Made by a program: the position numbers and the translations under genes. A DNA stretch of 64,000 nucleotides from Acanthopleura granulata (taxonomy: Eukaryota; Mollusca; Polyplacophora; Chitonida; Chitonidae), in NCBI GenBank assembly GCA_016165875.1, contig JABBOT010000012.1:10626136-10690135 (forward strand). The letters run 5' to 3'. This document shows, one piece after another, positions 63,216-64,000 of the stretch. Within the stretch, counting starts at the first letter, position 1, and every line of letters begins with the position of its first letter. The notes below the pieces were generated by a model. The model did no database searches. It was given only the letters and a program-made list of their open reading frames with translations, and had not been told where the DNA came from.

Positions 63216-64000
63216 CTATATTTCAGAACACAGGTTTTAGGATAAATGTGGAAAAAGGGATAAATTAGTGGTTAATGTAGATGCACTGACATGAACGACT
63301 TTCCATGAATATCAAAGTCCTGAGACAAAATCCCTTACGGTCATGGCGCCAGATAAATATGCTAGTTTTTGTAGTAAAGTAAACACAGAATTGCCAGAAA
63401 GCTATTACCATACAGTCAGCAAACAGGCTGGTGATGGCCATCGATCTAAGGCAGCATGCGTTATCTTGTGTGCCAACAGATAGCATAGCATGCGGCGTCG
63501 CCCTGGAACACAGTAAATATTTCCTGTAAGTACAACACTAGTCAAAATATTTAATTCCGGGCGGCATAGATTAGCAATGAATAATTAAAGACAACAATCA
63601 ATTAACATACTACATTAATAAATAATATCCTGGTATGTAGCCATCTGTTAATATTACAGCCATTATAGATTTTCCCGAGGTTACGACATAGATCGATTCT
63701 GAAGGATGCCACTGTAAAGTATGAATAGTATGTGTGGTGGGGAGGGTGGAGTAACGCGCCGCGCCACCACGGCACTCGTTACTGGGCATTACAACTGAAT
63801 TACTGTAACTATAAAGGTCCAAATCGAAGCTGGCTGTCACGTTAAAATACTGCGGCTGCGATTGTAATAAGTGTCATCATGTTACTATCAATTAGTGCAG
63901 ATAAATTCGCAAAAGAGTACCATTCTAGATAGATAGAACAGCAGTACTATATAACTATATGAATCTTGATCTCAGAAATATATGACTATAGAGTGATGTA
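63216..64000. other. Intergenic, no gene seen
   Basis: No supported coding region or repeat up to the window edge. Confidence 0.45.

Overview
This is a eukaryotic, AT-rich metazoan window dominated by two spliced genes and many short, decayed interspersed repeats. The repeat landscape suggests a lophotrochozoan, most likely a mollusc. It contains tRNA-derived SINEs ending in a 'cataaaacatcaatcaaataaataaa'-type tail, and a second SINE family with a 'ttttacgtcgt' end and an 'accgaggcggt' tRNA-like end. The species assignment is inference from pattern memory and is not proved here. I see no bacterial-style operons, CRISPR array, rRNA, or functional tRNA.

The core of the window (about 12.1-38.5 kb) is a head-to-head gene pair. 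On the minus strand, FBXO11 can be rebuilt as 19 coding exons (15802-32052) with every splice phase consistent. It gives an 883-residue F-box / right-handed beta-helix / UBR zinc-finger protein, the substrate receptor of an SCF ubiquitin ligase. On the plus strand, EFCAB11 can be rebuilt as 6 coding exons (32317-38241), giving a 176-residue EF-hand protein. The two start codons are 264 bp apart, across a TATA-less region with CCAAT boxes, an E-box and a YY1-type CGCCATTTTG site: a probable bidirectional promoter.

Both promoter-proximal introns carry foldback (long inverted repeat) elements. A ~700-bp one lies in FBXO11 intron 1. A ~260-bp one plus a partial relative lie in EFCAB11 intron 1, and their arms carry the palindrome TCTCGCGAGA. 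EFCAB11 intron 4 holds decayed tandem copies of the exon-4/donor junction.

Outside the pair the flanks (1-12 kb and 38.5-64 kb) contain no gene that I can confirm. They hold SINE copies of at least four kinds, a truncated and frameshifted Tc1/mariner transposase (38.5-39.1 kb), two inverted copies of an unnamed ~560-bp dispersed repeat (5.6-6.1 and 42.8-43.3 kb), two minisatellite fields broken up by insertions (9.6-10.4 and 51.0-53.1 kb), several clean tandem duplications, and a small TIR element (51.9-52.2 kb). One candidate untranslated first exon lies near 56 kb. One short reading frame of protein-like composition (54.8-55.1 kb) remains unidentified. I found no convincing new multi-gene system; the most interesting signals are in the repeats around the bidirectional promoter and in EFCAB11 intron 4.
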